This document shows positions 46,333 to 54,026 of a DNA stretch of 64,000 nt, piece after piece (the first letter of the stretch is position 1; each line of letters starts with the position of its first letter). The notes under the pieces were generated by a model, which saw only the letters and a program-made list of their open reading frames with translations, had not been told where the DNA came from and searched no databases. Made by a program: the position numbers and the translations under genes. Source of the DNA: an uncultured bacterium (GTDB taxonomy: Bacteria > Cyanobacteriota > Vampirovibrionia > Gastranaerophilales > Gastranaerophilaceae); assembly GCA_946622415.1 (NCBI GenBank), contig CAMOPX010000007.1:1-64000 (forward strand), read 5' to 3'.

Positions 46333-46875
46333 ATGAAAAGATTTAATAAAACCGCAACATTAAAAGACTTACTTGAAGAATCAGTATTTAACAGTTCAAT
46401 ATCAAAAAACAAAATGAATAACGTAATAAAACATTCTACGATTTTTTCATTTTGGAATAGTGTTGTCGGATTAAAATTTTCTAATCATACAAAACCATAC
46501 GCAATTAAAGCAAATAAATTATACGTTAGCACAAAAAGTCCCGTTGTTGCGCAAGAATTAAGTCTTTACAAATTAAAATTGTTAAATAAAATCAATTCTT
46601 ATTCAAAACCTTTAGGCATTGAAATAAATGACATAATTTTTAATTATAAAAATTATAATTCTTCTGTTCCTGAAACTCTGAATCAAAAAGAAGATATACC
46701 GGTCGAATTAAAAGAAAAAGAAATTGATAATGTCAATTTGGATGAAAAAGTAATAGAGCAATTTAAACAAAAGGTTGAAAAAATGCACTTTTTAAATGAA
46801 GCGCAAAAAGAAAATCTTTTATCGAAGATATTAAAAACAAAGAAAGCTCACACTATCCAAAAGAAAGAAGATTAA
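46333..46875 (+). CDS. DciA-like (DUF721) protein
   Basis: A 180-residue protein. The first 105 residues match the DUF721/DciA fold: FSFWNSVVGLKFSNHTKPYAIKANKLYVST, then PVVAQELSLYKLKLLNKIN. DciA is the helicase loader used by most bacteria that lack DnaC/DnaI; it acts with DnaB at the replication fork. The remaining 75 residues are a charged, probably disordered or helical tail. GAGGG precedes the ATG. It is convergent with glgC, 5 bp apart. Confidence 0.78.
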   Translation: MKRFNKTATLKDLLEESVFNSSISKNKMNNVIKHSTIFSFWNSVVGLKFSNHTKPYAIKANKLYVSTKSPVVAQELSLYKLKLLNKINSYSKPLGIEINDIIFNYKNYNSSVPETLNQKEDIPVELKEKEIDNVNLDEKVIEQFKQKVEKMHFLNEAQKENLLSKILKTKKAHTIQKKED

Positions 46876-46880
46876 TTTTT

Positions 46881-48119
46881 TTAATCTATAATAGCGCCTT
46901 TTGGAACAACCGTAATACCGCCTTGTGATACATAAAATCCTCGTCTTAAATCGTCTTCTTTATTAAAACCGATTTCCGTATACGGAGGGATTTCAACATT
47001 TTTATCGATTATTGCACGATTTATTTGACTGTGACGTCCTATTGTTACATTTTCCATTAAGATAGAATCTGCTACACTTGAATAGCTGTTTATTCTAACC
47101 TTAGGCGATAACACACAGCCGGATATAACACCGCCTGAAATTATACAGCCTTCAGATACAAGCGAATTTTTTGCAACACCGACTCTTTCATCTTCATCCC
47201 AAATAAATTTTGCCGGCGGAAAGTTATAATTATAGGTTCTTAAAGGCCAATCAGGAGAATACAGATTTAATTCGGGTTCATATGCTAATAAATCCATATT
47301 AGCTTGCCAGTAACTGTCTACATTACCGACATCCTTCCAATAACCACGTTCGGCCTCTGTTATTCCCGCAAATTCATTCGTTGAAAAATTATAAATATAA
47401 ACTCTCGAACCGTTATTCAGCATATTAGGAATTATATTCTTGCCAAAATCATGAGAAGAGTTTTCATCCTTTGCATCATAATTTAATTCAGCAACCAATT
47501 TATCCGGTTCAAAAATATAATTTCCCATAGAAGCAAGACACATATTGGGATTGCCCGGAATATGTTTTGGTTTATGTTGCGGTTTTTCAATAAATGCAGT
47601 TAATCTCCAATCGGAATCAACTTCGATTATTCCGTATTCTCCCGCCAATTCAATCGGAATCGCAATAGCAGAAATCGTTAAGTCTGCTTTTTTATTTATA
47701 TGATAATTTAGCATTTGGCGAACATCCATTTTATAAATATGATCGCCACCAAACACCGCAACATAAGAAAATTTTTCGTCTGTAATTAGATTAACATTTT
47801 GATAAATTGCATCAGCCGTGCCTTTGTACCAGTTTGCATCCGTTCTCATTTGTGCCGGAACCAAGTCTACATACTGATCAATCAAAGATGATAAATTCCA
47901 TCCTCTTGAAATATGTTTATTCAGAGAATCAGATTTGTATTGCGTCAAAACTTTAATTTGATGAAAACCCGAATTAACAAAATTATTCAAAACGAAATCT
48001 ATAATTCTGTATCTTCCGCCAAACGGAACTGCCGGTTTTGCCCTGTCTTTCGTTAAAGGATAGAGTCTTTTACCCTGTCCGCCTGCTAATATCATTGTTA
48101 AAACTTTATTATGAAACAT
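46881..48119 (-). CDS. glgC: glucose-1-phosphate adenylyltransferase
   Basis: A 412-residue ADP-glucose pyrophosphorylase, the committed step of glycogen synthesis. It has [26 protein letters not shown] (nucleotide-binding), [21 protein letters not shown] and a C-terminal left-handed beta-helix with hexapeptide repeats ([19 protein letters not shown]). The start is set at ATG 48117-48119, with GGAG upstream; a TTG six codons earlier would overlap that site. No glycogen synthase gene is nearby. Confidence 0.95.
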   Translation of the reverse strand: MFHNKVLTMILAGGQGKRLYPLTKDRAKPAVPFGGRYRIIDFVLNNFVNSGFHQIKVLTQYKSDSLNKHISRGWNLSSLIDQYVDLVPAQMRTDANWYKGTADAIYQNVNLITDEKFSYVAVFGGDHIYKMDVRQMLNYHINKKADLTISAIAIPIELAGEYGIIEVDSDWRLTAFIEKPQHKPKHIPGNPNMCLASMGNYIFEPDKLVAELNYDAKDENSSHDFGKNIIPNMLNNGSRVYIYNFSTNEFAGITEAERGYWKDVGNVDSYWQANMDLLAYEPELNLYSPDWPLRTYNYNFPPAKFIWDEDERVGVAKNSLVSEGCIISGGVISGCVLSPKVRINSYSSVADSILMENVTIGRHSQINRAIIDKNVEIPPYTEIGFNKEDDLRRGFYVSQGGITVVPKGAIID

Positions 48120-48212
48120 ATATAATCTATTCTCCAATTATTATTTTAAATAAACCAACAATTTAAAACAATAATTCAAATATATGTTTTAAGAATAATT
48201 TTTCGTCAAGTA

Positions 48213-48551
48213 TTACAAACTTTCATTTTTGGTCTTTTTCTTTCTTGTGTCGAACAGCCAATCGAAGCCTGCCTGTAATCCGACACCGGTTCTGCCGCCG
48301 TTGGTTACGTATGCTTGTAAGAAGCCTGAGAATTTATCTTTCCAAGTTTTTCTTGTACCTATGCCGTATTTGATGTATGGTTTTGCGGAAACATCAGGGA
48401 GTACAACGTCGTTTGCTTTTACTTTTCCGCCCATATCGATATTGCCTACAAAAGATACACCTATGTATGGCTGCCAGCCGTTATTGAGGTTTGTTATGAA
48501 TTTGAGTGAAGGTATTAATAAAACCCCTATGTAGTAATGCTTTAGTAATAG
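48213..48551 (-). pseudogene. autotransporter beta-domain C-terminal remnant
   Basis: The minus frame is open for 113 codons, but its only possible start is an internal ATG at 48434. Conserved sequence continues upstream of it: GVLLIPSLKFITNLNNGWQP, then YIGVSFVGNID. This joins DVSAKPYIKYGIGTRK and NGGRTGVGLQAGFDW downstream. The pattern is the last strands of an outer-membrane autotransporter barrel. The passenger and most of the barrel are missing, and an in-frame TAA (48552-48554) precedes it. It is best read as a 3' relic of a deleted autotransporter gene. Confidence 0.7.
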
Positions 48552-48560
48552 TTAAGTCAA

Positions 48561-48588
48561 GTTCGGAATGACATTTGTTCAGCATGAC
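48561..48588. repeat. two tandem copies of a 12-bp unit
   Basis: GTTCGGAATGAC (48561-48572) and GTTCAGCATGAC (48577-48588) differ at two positions and are 4 nt apart. They lie at the broken edge of the autotransporter relic. Units like this resemble dispersed intergenic repeats, but no other copy was noticed in the window. Confidence 0.5.
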
Positions 48589-48633
48589 AAAAAAATAAGA
48601 GAAAAAACATTTTAGATATGCTCTTTCTCTTAT
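48588..48633 (-). terminator. terminator of the ispH-rpsA transcript
   Basis: ATAAGAGAAA (48595-48604) pairs with TTTCTCTTAT (48624-48633) around a 19-nt loop. On the minus strand TTTTTTT follows the stem. Confidence 0.7.
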
Positions 48634-48662
48634 ATTTATTTTGTAACAATATTTAATATTTG

Positions 48663-49736
48663 TTATTCAGCTTTTTGAATATCTTTCATAGAAAGACCGA
48701 TTCTGTGTTCTTGAGGAGTGAATTTCTTGATTAATACTTCAACTTCATCACCCAAATTAAACATAGAATTTAAGTTCGGTTGTCCGTCAGCGATTTCTGA
48801 TGACGGAAGTAAAGCTTCAACCCCGGGGTAGATGTTGATAAATGCACCGAATGAAGTGATTTTATTGATTGTACCTTTAATCACATCGCCTTCTTTAAAT
48901 TTGTCGATAATTTCTTCCCAAGGATTTGCACCCATTCTCTTTAATGATAAAGAAATACGTTTTAAATCTTCGTCAATTTTAATAATTTTAACGTCAATTT
49001 TTTGTCCGAGTTGAATAACATCAGAAGGATGTTTAATTCTTTCCCAAGAAATTTCAGAAATAGGTAACAAACCGTCAATTCCTTCGATATCTACAAATGC
49101 ACCAAAATCAGCGATTCTAACAACTTCACCTGTAACAATTTGATCAACTGCAAGTCTTGAGATGATTTCATCGGCAACCATTTCTCTTTGTTGAGTATAA
49201 ACTTGTCTTTGAGAAAGAATAAGTTTATTTCTTTTCGGATCAGCCTCTAAAATCTTAACTTCGATATCTTGTCCAACTTGCATTTCGGAAGGTGCACCGG
49301 TTCTTAATTGGCTGGATGGGATAAATCCTCTTAAGCCTTCGATTTCAGCAATTAAGCCGCCTTTAACAGAAGATAGTACTTTTGCGATAGCTGTTTCGTT
49401 TGAATTTTTGATATCTGACAATTTTTGCCAAGCTTGAGCGCATGAAACTTTCTTTAATGAAAGAACGGCAACTTCGTCGTCTTCTTCATCTTTGATGATA
49501 TAAAATTCTTTTTCATCCCAAAGTTTAACGATATCATCAACGTTTTTGTCTTGGAAATTTGAAATTTCTCTGTTAGGTAAGAATGCTTCGGTTTTAGCAC
49601 CGATATCTACCAAAAAACCATCCTTTTCTTTTTTAACTACAACACCTTTAACAACATCTGCAACGTTGATTTTGTAGGTGTACGAATTTGATAATAATTC
49701 TTCAAATTCGGCATTTGACATTGTTTCTTTTGACAT
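48663..49736 (-). CDS. rpsA: 30S ribosomal protein S1
   Basis: A 357-residue protein with four S1 (OB-fold) RNA-binding repeats at about 22-90, 108-172, 193-262 and 279-352. The last two carry the classic signatures GEVVRIADFGAFVDIEGIDG and GTINKITSFGAFINIYPGVE. It tethers mRNA to the 30S subunit. Four repeats is shorter than the six of E. coli. AAAGGAT precedes the ATG, which directly abuts the ispH stop codon (TAA-ATG). Confidence 0.93.
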   Translation of the reverse strand: MSKETMSNAEFEELLSNSYTYKINVADVVKGVVVKKEKDGFLVDIGAKTEAFLPNREISNFQDKNVDDIVKLWDEKEFYIIKDEEDDEVAVLSLKKVSCAQAWQKLSDIKNSNETAIAKVLSSVKGGLIAEIEGLRGFIPSSQLRTGAPSEMQVGQDIEVKILEADPKRNKLILSQRQVYTQQREMVADEIISRLAVDQIVTGEVVRIADFGAFVDIEGIDGLLPISEISWERIKHPSDVIQLGQKIDVKIIKIDEDLKRISLSLKRMGANPWEEIIDKFKEGDVIKGTINKITSFGAFINIYPGVEALLPSSEIADGQPNLNSMFNLGDEVEVLIKKFTPQEHRIGLSMKDIQKAE

Positions 49737-50618
49737 TTATTTATCCTTTCTAATTATATTTTCTATTTTTTGAACAACTGATTTGATAATATCATCAGGA
49801 GTGGAAGCACCGGCCGTGATTCCTATTGATTTGATATTTATAAATTTATCCGAATAATTTTCAAGCTCGGATTCATTTTCTATATGAATTGTTGATGTTA
49901 TATCTCTTAATAATTCTGCTAAATGGGTAGTGTTTGCGCTTTTTTTGGAGCCGACAACAACCATTAGGTCGGATTCGGTTGCGAGTTTTTTAGCTTCATT
50001 TTGTCTTAATGTAGTAGAAGGACAGATTGTGTTTTGAACGGTTAAAATAGAACATCTGTCTGCAAGATAGTCAACAACTTCTTTTAAAAATTCTTTTGTT
50101 TGAGTGGTTTGTAAAACTACACCGACTTTTTTAGTGTTTTTAATTTTATCTTCCAATAAAATTAATGATTCCAAATTCTTGCAAACATAAATATTTTCAG
50201 GGTTAACAGCATATTTTTTGGCATTTGCGCATATTGCCATAACTTCGGGGTGTTCGGGTTTTCCCAAGATAATAACAAGATAATTGTTTTTGGCTAAATC
50301 TATCGCTTTTGATTGAACCTTTTTAACGTCAAAGCATGTCAAATCTACAATTTCAAAACCTGATTTTTGAACCTGATTAAATATATCTTCAGATTCCCCG
50401 TGCGAGCGAATAATACAGATACCGTCACCTTGATTCGGCAGTTCTTTTAGGGTATTTATGCCTAAATTTTCAAGCTCGCAAATAACGTGAGAATTATGAA
50501 TTAATTCTCCCAAGACAGAGATTTTTGTATCGGGGTTTTTTAATTTTAATTTCTTTGTTGTATCAACAGCACGCCTCACGCCGTAACAAAAACCGGCATG
50601 ACGAGCTACCTTTATAAT
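49737..50618 (-). CDS. ispH: 4-hydroxy-3-methylbut-2-enyl diphosphate reductase, non-canonical start
   Basis: Last enzyme of the MEP isoprenoid pathway, with a [4Fe-4S] cluster. The three ligand cysteines are in GFCYGVRRA, DLTCFDVKKVQ and NTICPSTTLRQ. Catalytic-site GELIHNSHV and ITAGASTPDDII are present. The family start should be like M-K-V-A-R-H-A-G-F-C, but the frame reads ATT ATA AAG GTA GCT here, and no ATG, GTG or TTG occurs between the upstream TGA (50685-50687) and the first cysteine. I set the start at ATT 50616-50618; ATA at 50613-50615 is as good. A GTG at 50577-50579 would remove the first ligand. rpsA follows without a gap. Confidence 0.85.
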   Translation of the reverse strand: MIKVARHAGFCYGVRRAVDTTKKLKLKNPDTKISVLGELIHNSHVICELENLGINTLKELPNQGDGICIIRSHGESEDIFNQVQKSGFEIVDLTCFDVKKVQSKAIDLAKNNYLVIILGKPEHPEVMAICANAKKYAVNPENIYVCKNLESLILLEDKIKNTKKVGVVLQTTQTKEFLKEVVDYLADRCSILTVQNTICPSTTLRQNEAKKLATESDLMVVVGSKKSANTTHLAELLRDITSTIHIENESELENYSDKFINIKSIGITAGASTPDDIIKSVVQKIENIIRKDK

Positions 50619-50660
50619 CGGGTTATTCTGTTCAGTAGAACTATCTGAAATATTAATGGT

Positions 50661-50688
50661 ATTAAACCAACTTTCTAAATAAAGTCAA
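50661..50688 (-). promoter_or_regulatory. promoter of ispH-rpsA
   Basis: On the minus strand TTGACT (50683-50688), a 16-nt spacer and TTTAAT (50661-50666). Transcription should start near 50654, about 36 nt before the likely ispH start. No ribosome site lies in that leader. Confidence 0.6.
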
Positions 50689-50766
50689 TATAAAAAATAT
50701 TGCTGATTATATTTAAACATAAAAATTTTTTTAGTACAATAAAAATATAATTTTTGAGGAATTTAA

Positions 50767-51402
50767 ATGGATAAGAATAAAAGCAAACTGAAACAGGAAA
50801 TTATTTATTGGTCCAAAAGGCTCTATGAAAAAGGAATGTCGCCTTCGACAAGCGGAAATATCTCTGTCAGATATAAAGATAATTTTTTAGTATCCGCATC
50901 AGGAACTTGTTTAAATGACTTATCTGAATCGGAAATTATATTGATAGATAAAGAAGGGCAGCCTCTTGATAAAAGCAAAAGCAAACCGACAAGCGAAAAA
51001 ATAATGCATATCGGAATATACAACCAAAGAAAAGATATCAATGCGATTATTCACTGCCATTGCCCGATTTTAACTTCATTTGCCGTTGCAGGTATAGAGA
51101 TGAATAAAGCAATTCTGCCTGATTTTGGCTTGTTGTTTAAAAAGGTACAATTGGTACCTTATTTTTGCCCATCTACGAAAAAACTTGCAACCGCTGTTAA
51201 AAGTGTATTTAAAACAGATAATGTCGCATTATTAAAAAATCATGGGGTTATTTTAGGTGCGGAAGATTTGAAAACAGCATACTACAGATTGGAATGTTTA
51301 AGGGCACATGCAGAAACATATATATATTCTAAAATATTAGGAACACCAAAAATAATCAGCAAGAAATCAATTGAAGAAATAGAAAAAATCTATAAAAAAT
51401 AA
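50767..51402 (+). CDS. class II aldolase/adducin-family protein
   Basis: A 211-residue Zn-dependent aldolase-like protein (fuculose-1-phosphate aldolase, ribulose-phosphate epimerase and MtnB fold). It has STSGNISVR (phosphate-binding) and SASGT; Glu77 is in PTSEK, and the zinc ligands are His96 and His98 in IIHCHCP, then His158 in KNHGVI. All catalytic positions are present, so it should be active on a sugar 1-phosphate or a deoxy or thio analogue; the substrate is open. GAGGA precedes the ATG and TATAAT lies at 50746-50751. The ThiC-like gene follows after 20 nt. Confidence 0.88.
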   Translation: MDKNKSKLKQEIIYWSKRLYEKGMSPSTSGNISVRYKDNFLVSASGTCLNDLSESEIILIDKEGQPLDKSKSKPTSEKIMHIGIYNQRKDINAIIHCHCPILTSFAVAGIEMNKAILPDFGLLFKKVQLVPYFCPSTKKLATAVKSVFKTDNVALLKNHGVILGAEDLKTAYYRLECLRAHAETYIYSKILGTPKIISKKSIEEIEKIYKK

Positions 51403-51422
51403 GAATTTAAAAGGGAGAATTT

Positions 51423-52691
51423 ATGGCAACACAATTACTCAATGCCAAAAGAGGAAATATTACGGATGAAATGGAATTTGTTGCAGATATAGAAGAAATC
51501 GATGTTAGAATTTTAAGAGAAAATATTGCACAAGGAACATCCGTTATTTTAAAAAACAATACAAGAACAATAACTAATCCGACAGGTATCGGAGAAGGAT
51601 TAAAAATTAAAATTGCAGCTTCTGTCGGCACAACAACAAAAAAAGCTACCCTTGATAAAGAGCTTGATAAAGTAAGAGTAATCGAACAAGCAGGAGCAGA
51701 TGTTTTGTTTGATTTTTCAACGGGAAATTTGATAGATGAAACAAGACAGGCAATTTTATCCTCAACAAAACTACCTTTGGGTGTTAACCCTTTATTACAG
51801 ATTGCAATAAATCAGAACAAAAACAAAAGAGGAATATTTGAACTGTCAAAAGATGAGGTGCTTTCCACAATAGAAAAAATATGCATGGATGGTGTTGATT
51901 TTCTGGCTTTAGATTGCGCTTCAACAAAAGCAATGTTTGAACAATTAAAAATGCAAAAGAGAAAATCAGGAATTGTAACCCAATCAGGGTTGATTCTTGC
52001 TGATTTTATTCACCATACCCAAAAAGAAAATCCGATTTATGAATATTTTGATGAAATTTTGGAAATAATAAAACCTTACGATATGACGCTTTTGATTTCC
52101 AACACCTTTAAAACCGGTTGTATGGCAGATTCAGGCGATAAAATCAGCGTCATAGAGGCTGTTATGCAAGGAGAAATGGCAGACAAGGCAAGAAAATATG
52201 GTATTCAAGTAATGATTGAAAACATTGGACACATAAAGCCAAACGAAATTGAAAACGAAATTAAACTTATAAAAAAACTGACAAAAAATGCACCTCTTTA
52301 TACAAAAACGATGACAGCCGAAAACACAATAGGCTTTGATAACATAAATTCCGCTATATCATCAGCAATTGCGGGAATGTATGGTGCTAATATGATTAAT
52401 TGTACACCGACTTACGAAAACGCTTCTTGTATGACATCAACTCAAGCAAAAGAAAGCATTGTTTGCGCCAAAATAAGTGCAAATTGTGCGGATTTGGCAA
52501 ATAATAATATTAAAGCAAAAAGATTAAATTCCGAATCCATAAAAGCAATGAACGAAAAGGATTGGCAAAAACAAATTAAAAACAGCGTCGACAATTCTTC
52601 ATCAGATACAATAAAAGAACAATATAAACTTCCTGATTATTTCTCAACAAAAGAAAATTCAGAAATTCTTAAAAATTTTATAGAAGAATAA
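51423..52691 (+). CDS. ThiC-like protein lacking the radical-SAM cluster motif
   Basis: A 422-residue homologue of phosphomethylpyrimidine synthase over its full barrel. It has RGNITDEMEFVADIE at the start, then GADVLFDFSTGNLIDETRQ, KSGIVTQSGLILADF, a KENPIYEYFDEI stretch and YGIQVMIENIGHI. Key elements are lost. The C-terminal CX2CX4C that binds the [4Fe-4S] cluster is absent (no Cys after about residue 360). GDGLRPG is replaced by SNTFKTG (226-232), and TPKEH by TPTYE (328-332). His270 (GPGH in ThiC, NIGH here) remains. It cannot do ThiC chemistry as known. GGGAG precedes the ATG. No TPP riboswitch or thi gene is near. A new function is likely. Confidence 0.75.
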   Translation: MATQLLNAKRGNITDEMEFVADIEEIDVRILRENIAQGTSVILKNNTRTITNPTGIGEGLKIKIAASVGTTTKKATLDKELDKVRVIEQAGADVLFDFSTGNLIDETRQAILSSTKLPLGVNPLLQIAINQNKNKRGIFELSKDEVLSTIEKICMDGVDFLALDCASTKAMFEQLKMQKRKSGIVTQSGLILADFIHHTQKENPIYEYFDEILEIIKPYDMTLLISNTFKTGCMADSGDKISVIEAVMQGEMADKARKYGIQVMIENIGHIKPNEIENEIKLIKKLTKNAPLYTKTMTAENTIGFDNINSAISSAIAGMYGANMINCTPTYENASCMTSTQAKESIVCAKISANCADLANNNIKAKRLNSESIKAMNEKDWQKQIKNSVDNSSSDTIKEQYKLPDYFSTKENSEILKNFIEE

Positions 52692-52693
52692 AT

Positions 52694-52722
52694 TTGACGA
52701 AGAAAAAATAATTGGATATAAT
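52694..52722 (+). promoter_or_regulatory. promoter of the 82-aa gene, leaderless geometry
   Basis: TTGACG (52694-52699), a 17-nt spacer and a perfect TATAAT (52717-52722), then exactly 6 nt to the ATG at 52729. No ribosome site is present. The -35 starts just after the ThiC-like stop. Confidence 0.65.
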
Positions 52723-52728
52723 CAAATT

Positions 52729-52977
52729 ATGCAAACGCTTATTTCTATTGAAAATGTTGAAAAAACCATCGGAGAAATACTTCCGAATATTGCGCAGTGG
52801 CGCAAAGATATGATTCATTATATCAAAGATGAAAACCCCGAAATCAACACCGCAATAATAGAAATAGCTCAAAAAACTAATCTTGACCCCAAGGCCGTTG
52901 CCACAGGTGCATATATGGTTTATAAATTGCTGGAAAACGAATCGGAAGAATTGCCGTTTGAAGAAGATGCGGAATAA
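52729..52977 (+). CDS. small protein of unknown function (82 aa)
   Basis: An 82-residue acidic, helical protein (MQTLISIENVEKTIGEILPN at the start, EELPFEEDAE at the end) with no signal peptide, membrane helix or cysteine. The promoter 6 nt upstream suggests a leaderless mRNA that continues into the kinase-like gene 16 nt downstream. I do not recognise a family. It may be a partner or regulator of that kinase, which is speculation. Confidence 0.6.
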   Translation: MQTLISIENVEKTIGEILPNIAQWRKDMIHYIKDENPEINTAIIEIAQKTNLDPKAVATGAYMVYKLLENESEELPFEEDAE

Positions 52978-52993
52978 TAAACGAGATTAATAT

Positions 52994-53845
52994 ATGACAG
53001 ACTTTAATAAGGATGAAATTCAAAAAGCAAAAAAACTTGTCGATATGTCCAGAATGTCTAAAATTTTGGAAAATATTCGAGAAGTTATTGCAAACGACCG
53101 CAAACAGAAGCAGCCTTTGATTTTAAGAATTAACGAAGCGTTCATTTTTAATATTGCAAGACGCGCAATCCAAGAAAAAAATTCAACTTTTTTAATGTCA
53201 ATAGCAGGAGAAAGCGCCTCAGGAAAAACTACTCTTGTTAAAAATTCCGCAAAAGCATGCTTAAAATCGGATAAGAACAATATTTATACGATAATTTGCT
53301 GTGATGACTATTATAAAGATGCGTCTCGTGAATTAAAAGCAGCAGGAAGTTATGAAAAACTGTTTGAATCGGGTTTCAGTTTTGATACACCCGATGCAAT
53401 TGATTTGGATTTAATGAAAAAACATCTTATTGCCCTAAAACAGGGAAAAGAAATCTATTCGCCCTCCTATAATTTTGTTACCTGTGAAAGCAAAAAAGAT
53501 GCGGTACTAAAAAAACCGGCAAAATTGATATTAAATGAAGGCTTATATGTTTTAAACGACAATATTCGTGATATTACAGATGTAAAAATATACGTTTATA
53601 CTCCATTCGAGGTTATTAAAGACCGATGGTTTGCAAGAGCAACAAGCAGAGGAAAAACCGGACTTGCGGCACAAATGCAATTCCATGACGTTAATCAAAC
53701 AGCCTTCAGGCACATAAGACCCTCTATGGATATAGCGGATGTTGTAATAAACGGTATGACAACACAAAAATATATTGAAGATTTTATTAATGAACTTATT
53801 AATGCAATCGTAAGTGTATTGAACGATAAACACTTATCACTATAA
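52994..53845 (+). CDS. uridine kinase/PRK-family P-loop kinase
   Basis: A 283-residue protein. A helical N-terminal extension of about 60 residues precedes the kinase domain. Walker A is GESASGKTT (72-80), followed by CCDDYYKD (the substrate-binding DDxY of uridine kinases) and FDTPDAIDLDLMKKHL. PAKLILNEGLYVL replaces the usual IVEGI, and an Arg-rich lid (DRWFARATSRG) follows. PRK-superfamily enzymes phosphorylate nucleosides, ribulose 5-phosphate or pantothenate; the substrate is not determined. GAG-rich sequence precedes the ATG. It ends before the tRNA-Gln promoter. Confidence 0.8.
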   Translation: MTDFNKDEIQKAKKLVDMSRMSKILENIREVIANDRKQKQPLILRINEAFIFNIARRAIQEKNSTFLMSIAGESASGKTTLVKNSAKACLKSDKNNIYTIICCDDYYKDASRELKAAGSYEKLFESGFSFDTPDAIDLDLMKKHLIALKQGKEIYSPSYNFVTCESKKDAVLKKPAKLILNEGLYVLNDNIRDITDVKIYVYTPFEVIKDRWFARATSRGKTGLAAQMQFHDVNQTAFRHIRPSMDIADVVINGMTTQKYIEDFINELINAIVSVLNDKHLSL

Positions 53846-53852
53846 CTTTAAC

Positions 53853-53880
53853 TTGACAAAAAGTATTTATGTATTATTAT
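53853..53880 (+). promoter_or_regulatory. promoter of tRNA-Gln
   Basis: A perfect TTGACA (53853-53858), a 16-nt spacer and TATTAT (53875-53880). The start point would be about 7 nt before the mature tRNA 5' end. Confidence 0.75.
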
Positions 53881-53893
53881 AGTACTTGCCTGA

Positions 53894-53966
53894 TGGGGCG
53901 TCGCCAAGTGGTAAGGCACCTGGTTTTGGTCCAGGCATTTCGGAGGTTCGAATCCTTCCGCCCCAG
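53894..53966 (+). tRNA. tRNA-Gln (anticodon TTG)
   Basis: The acceptor stem TGGGGCG pairs with CGCCCCA, followed by discriminator G (53966). The D arm is GCCAAGTGGTAAGGC. The anticodon stem CCTGG/CCAGG encloses loop TTTTGGT with anticodon TTG, and the T arm has GGTTCGAATCC. The weak U1-A72 pair is typical of tRNA-Gln. CCA is not encoded, so it must be added after transcription. Confidence 0.97.
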
Positions 53967-53974
53967 ATTAATTT

Positions 53975-53999
53975 AAAAACTCCCGAAAGGGAGTTTTTT
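53975..53999 (+). terminator. terminator after tRNA-Gln
   Basis: AAAAACTCCC (53975-53984), a GAAA tetraloop and GGGAGTTTTTT (53989-53999). The A-run also makes it usable from the minus strand for the 54027 gene. Confidence 0.93.
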
Positions 54000-54026
54000 G
54001 CTGCATAAATTTAATAAATAATTTTC

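Noticed and set aside
50577-50579. GTG at 50577-50579 as the ispH start
   Set aside because: It would delete the first [4Fe-4S] cysteine and the conserved HAGFCYG segment.
50690-51422. TPP riboswitch for the ThiC-like gene
   Set aside because: Neither a CTGAGA-like core nor the distal ACC element occurs upstream of the aldolase or the ThiC-like gene.
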